A program made the position numbers and the translations under genes. Below are positions 7,801 through 8,606 of a stretch of 8,606 bases of DNA, in pieces. Origin of the DNA: Crocinitomicaceae bacterium (GTDB taxonomy: Bacteria > Bacteroidota > Bacteroidia > Flavobacteriales_D > Crocinitomicaceae); contig NZQU01000051.1 in NCBI GenBank assembly GCA_002696025.1, positions 1 to 8,606 on the forward strand, in the 5' to 3' direction. The notes under the pieces were generated by a model. The model was not told where the DNA came from, did not search any database, and worked only from the letters and a program-made list of their open reading frames with translations. Each line of letters begins with the position of its first letter. Within the stretch, counting starts at the first letter, position 1.

Positions 7801-8606
7801 TGACTCGTAGCAGCATTAGACCATGCGAATGAATATGGAAGAGAGCCTCCTGAAACAGCAATATAGATTTGACCATTGTTTAATCCATTACAGGTAACAT
7901 CTACAACTGAATCAATAACAATCAATGGAGATGATGGTTGTGTAACATCAATAGATGCAGTAACATCACAACCTAAAGAATCTGTTATGGTAACAAAATA
8001 AATTCCTGAAACTAAACTATCAATGTCTTGAAGTGTATCTCCATTTGACCAATTATATGTGTATGGGGCAGTGCCTCCATTTACTGTCAAATCAATACTT
8101 CCATCAGATAAATTAAAACATGAAACTGATGTCATCAAATTAGTTGTTTGAATTTGAGAAGATTGATTTACATTTATTGATAGAGTATCAGAACAAAACT
8201 CATCATCAGTAACTATAACGGTATAGGTTCCAGCAGGTAAATTTGTTAAATCCTCTGTGCTTAGGCCATTATCCCATTGATAATTATAACCTGTATTAAA
8301 ACTTGTAACTGTTAAATCAATTGCACCAGTTGAAGCATTAAAGCAATCAACATCAGTTACAACAGCCGATAAAGAATTAGGGAAAGTTGGTTGTGATAAG
8401 GTAATAGAATCTGTTAAAATACATCCAACTGAATCAATTACTGTTACAATATATTGACCCGCTAACAAGTTTGATATATCTTCAGTTGAAGCACCATTAG
8501 TCCATGAGTAGCTTAATGGACTCGCTCCACCTGTAACAGTTAAATCAACATTACCAGAAGAATCACCAAAACAACCAATGTTATTTGCATTTAATGCTAA
8601 TGAATA
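4851..8606 (-). CDS. Giant SprB-repeat surface adhesin with T9SS C-terminal domain (5' end outside window)
   Basis: The frame is open from the right edge (Tyr codon at 8604-8606) to a TAA at 4851-4853, giving 1251 visible residues (numbered from the edge) with the N-terminus and signal peptide missing. Order: thirteen tandem SprB-like repeats (1-987), two PKD-like beta-sandwich domains (about 988-1069 and 1070-1154), and a gliding-motility-type C-terminal domain (about 1155-1251). By family knowledge such proteins are exported by the type IX secretion system and displayed as long filaments; SprB itself is a mobile gliding adhesin. This one could serve gliding, attachment or biofilm, and no ligand can be inferred. 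The ectodomain is highly acidic and almost lacks Lys and Arg, and every repeat has two cysteines. No internal stop or frameshift is seen. The TTG at 8466-8468 cannot be the start because the repeat pattern continues upstream of it. No sprF-like gene follows. Confidence 0.93.
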   Translation of the reverse strand, partial: YSLALNANNIGCFGDSSGNVDLTVTGGASPLSYSWTNGASTEDISNLLAGQYIVTVIDSVGCILTDSITLSQPTFPNSLSAVVTDVDCFNASTGAIDLTVTSFNTGYNYQWDNGLSTEDLTNLPAGTYTVIVTDDEFCSDTLSINVNQSSQIQTTNLMTSVSCFNLSDGSIDLTVNGGTAPYTYNWSNGDTLQDIDSLVSGIYFVTITDSLGCDVTASIDVTQPSSPLIVIDSVVDVTCNGLNNGQIYIAVSGGSLPYSFAWSNAATSQNLLNVTAGFYQVDITDGEGCVETTDMFVEEPDSALSISFINSNVNCFGANDGSIDLTVDGGTPGYSYSWSTGDTLQDIDSLVIGTYYVTVVDSLGCTIDDSTIITQPPTSLSIFLTATHVSCLGLSDGSIDMTITGGVGPYVVNWNSGQTTEDISLLPAGTYDVSVQDSNGCVVSGSIVVVEPLSPLALSGTFVDVLCFGDSTGAIDISVSGGTFPYVYSWSNGGTTQDLNNIPAGSYSLDVTDFNGCMSNISFPISQPSSAITITFNTQDILCYGDSTGLINIDVTGGAPGYSYLWSTGDTLQDIDSLFAGIYNIIVTDSIGCIVDTNISIVQPTNPITVSAVISNVNCFAGSDGAIDITVTGGTPPYSYIWDNGQISQDISALIEGTYTVSIIDSNSCSFDSTFTVTQPLAPLFISETHTDIVCHGDSTGSINISVSGGTFPYSYLWNSGQTTKDLVDVPAGTYQVVVTDSNGCIDSILIVLSQPLEPITILETHQNINCFGNNNGSIDITVSGGTGSYTYAWSNNEFTEDISNLVAGTYTVVVTDSVGCVDSLDITLTQPSSPLFISVLVTTPPCNGQPGGSIDVTVTGGTGPYTYFWTPTLDTTQDLTGIGAGVYQLSVTDDNSCVGFTVVNVTEPAQPLVVTYTETPVSCYGLSDGTILLDISGGSVPYSILWDNGETGLFIDSLSAGTYNVVVTDNNGCVVNTAAIVTQPEEIATDFFFDVSTGCAPLTVNFTNNSQGNPLSCVWDFGNGDTLVGCGSVSYTFNLEGCYDVSLTTLANTGCYGTMTMDSAICVMPNPIASFTSTTANIDYYTGQIIFMNNSIGAQEYIWFFGDGSPNSNAVNPSHNYPQELESTYDVTLIAIDTVYGCIDTAILTFELLDELAFYVPNTFTITEDDINEQFFPVFSSPASIESFDFKVYDRWGELVYTSGNINDKWDGTHGNRNRPAQEGTYSWKLTFTTNKGIERAVAGHVNLLR
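4854..5144 (-). other. Gliding-motility-associated (CHU_C-like, type B) T9SS C-terminal domain
   Basis: The last 97 residues (about 1155-1251) match the family pattern as I know it: a F-Y-V-P-N-T-F opening, Y-D-R-W-G-E-L-V-Y at 1194-1202, W-D-G at 1211-1213, G-T-Y at 1225-1227, and the terminal G-H-V-N-L-L-R. By established knowledge this domain directs export through the type IX secretion system, and type B domains usually need a PorP/SprF-like outer-membrane partner. Nine of the ten Lys/Arg residues in the whole visible protein are here, so its composition differs sharply from the ectodomain. The stop codon follows the final Arg directly. Confidence 0.9.
5145..5399 (-). other. PKD-like domain 2 of the adhesin
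   Basis: Residues about 1070-1154 carry the PKD motif Y-I-W-F-F-G-D-G (1102-1109), an N-P-S-H-N-Y turn near 1117-1122 and a T-Y-D-V-T-L-I-A closing strand, which is the classic layout. Only one cysteine is present (about 1142), in contrast to the first PKD domain. It leads directly into the secretion domain. Confidence 0.8.
5400..5645 (-). other. PKD-like domain 1 of the adhesin (cysteine-rich)
   Basis: Residues about 988-1069 (edge numbering) follow the last SprB-like repeat. The PKD hallmark W-D-F-G-N-G-D is at 1020-1026, preceded by a P-L-T-V-N-F-T strand, with a final Y-D-V-S-L strand near 1044-1048. Six cysteines lie within about 80 residues, more than the two per repeat, suggesting up to three disulfides. 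The domain is probably a rigid extracellular spacer between repeat rod and anchor. Boundaries are approximate. Confidence 0.75.
5646..8606 (-). repeat. Thirteen tandem SprB-like repeats of 75-77 aa (about 228 bp)
   Basis: In protein order the units are R1 8376-8606 (reaches the edge), R2 8148-8375, R3 7920-8147, R4 7695-7919, R5 7467-7694, R6 7239-7466, R7 7011-7238, R8 6783-7010, R9 6552-6782, R10 6327-6551, R11 6096-6326, R12 5868-6095 and R13 5646-5867. The shared pattern is C.G...G.ID..V.GG..PY.Y.W.NG..TQDI..L.AGTY.V.VTDS.GC, then a strand ending in QP..PL. Every unit has one Trp in the Y.W motif and exactly two Cys. The DNA copies are diverged, so this is an old protein-level array rather than a recent DNA expansion. 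Each unit is probably one small beta-sandwich, giving a long rod. The array may continue beyond the window. Confidence 0.93.

Noticed and set aside
8466..8468. TTG as start codon of the adhesin
   Set aside because: The frame stays open to the window edge and the upstream codons encode a clear repeat segment, so this is an internal Leu.
5646..8606. Regular DNA periodicity suggesting CRISPR or satellite DNA
   Set aside because: The period is about 228 bp, the units are diverged, and they translate in one frame into a known surface-protein repeat type, so it is coding sequence.
4851..8606. Adhesin as recently transferred DNA because it looks somewhat GC-richer than the ilv genes
   Set aside because: The difference by eye is modest and follows from amino acid composition (few Lys, many Gly/Thr/Pro/Val codons). 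No mobile element or repeat boundary is visible.

Overview
The window is AT-rich and comes from a member of the Bacteroidota, most likely a Flavobacteriales-type marine or aquatic lineage. Three things support this. The right half encodes a giant SprB-repeat surface protein with a type IX secretion C-terminal domain. The ketol-acid reductoisomerase is the short (about 347 aa) form I know from Bacteroides and relatives. None of the visible starts has a Shine-Dalgarno sequence; each ATG follows a run of A instead. The exact genus cannot be read from the window.

Left half (1-4849, + strand): a compact branched-chain amino acid operon, ilvD (3' end only), ilvB, ilvN, ilvC, ilvA, with gaps of 4, 2, 15 and 2 nt. 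IlvA makes 2-oxobutanoate from threonine. IlvB/IlvN condense pyruvate with pyruvate or 2-oxobutanoate, IlvC isomerises and reduces the acetohydroxy acids, and IlvD dehydrates them to the 2-oxo acids of valine/leucine and isoleucine. All five genes look intact apart from the window cut in ilvD. Feedback control is expected through the ACT domains of IlvN and IlvA. The operon promoter lies left of the window.

Right half (4851-8606, - strand): one open reading frame, convergent with ilvA and only 1 bp from it. It runs off the right edge, so its true start is not visible. The visible 1251 residues are 13 tandem SprB-like repeats (75-77 aa each), two PKD-like domains and a gliding-motility-type C-terminal domain. 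It is a large T9SS-exported surface adhesin.

The most unusual signals are in this adhesin. Its first 1191 visible residues contain a single lysine and no arginine. Every repeat carries exactly two cysteines at nearly invariant spacing, and a three-repeat super-period is visible at one position. No sprF-like partner follows the gene. In the left half, the short IlvC reads like a single-knot version of the plant enzyme. No RNA genes, mobile elements or CRISPR arrays were seen, and no gene-free stretch exceeds 15 bases.
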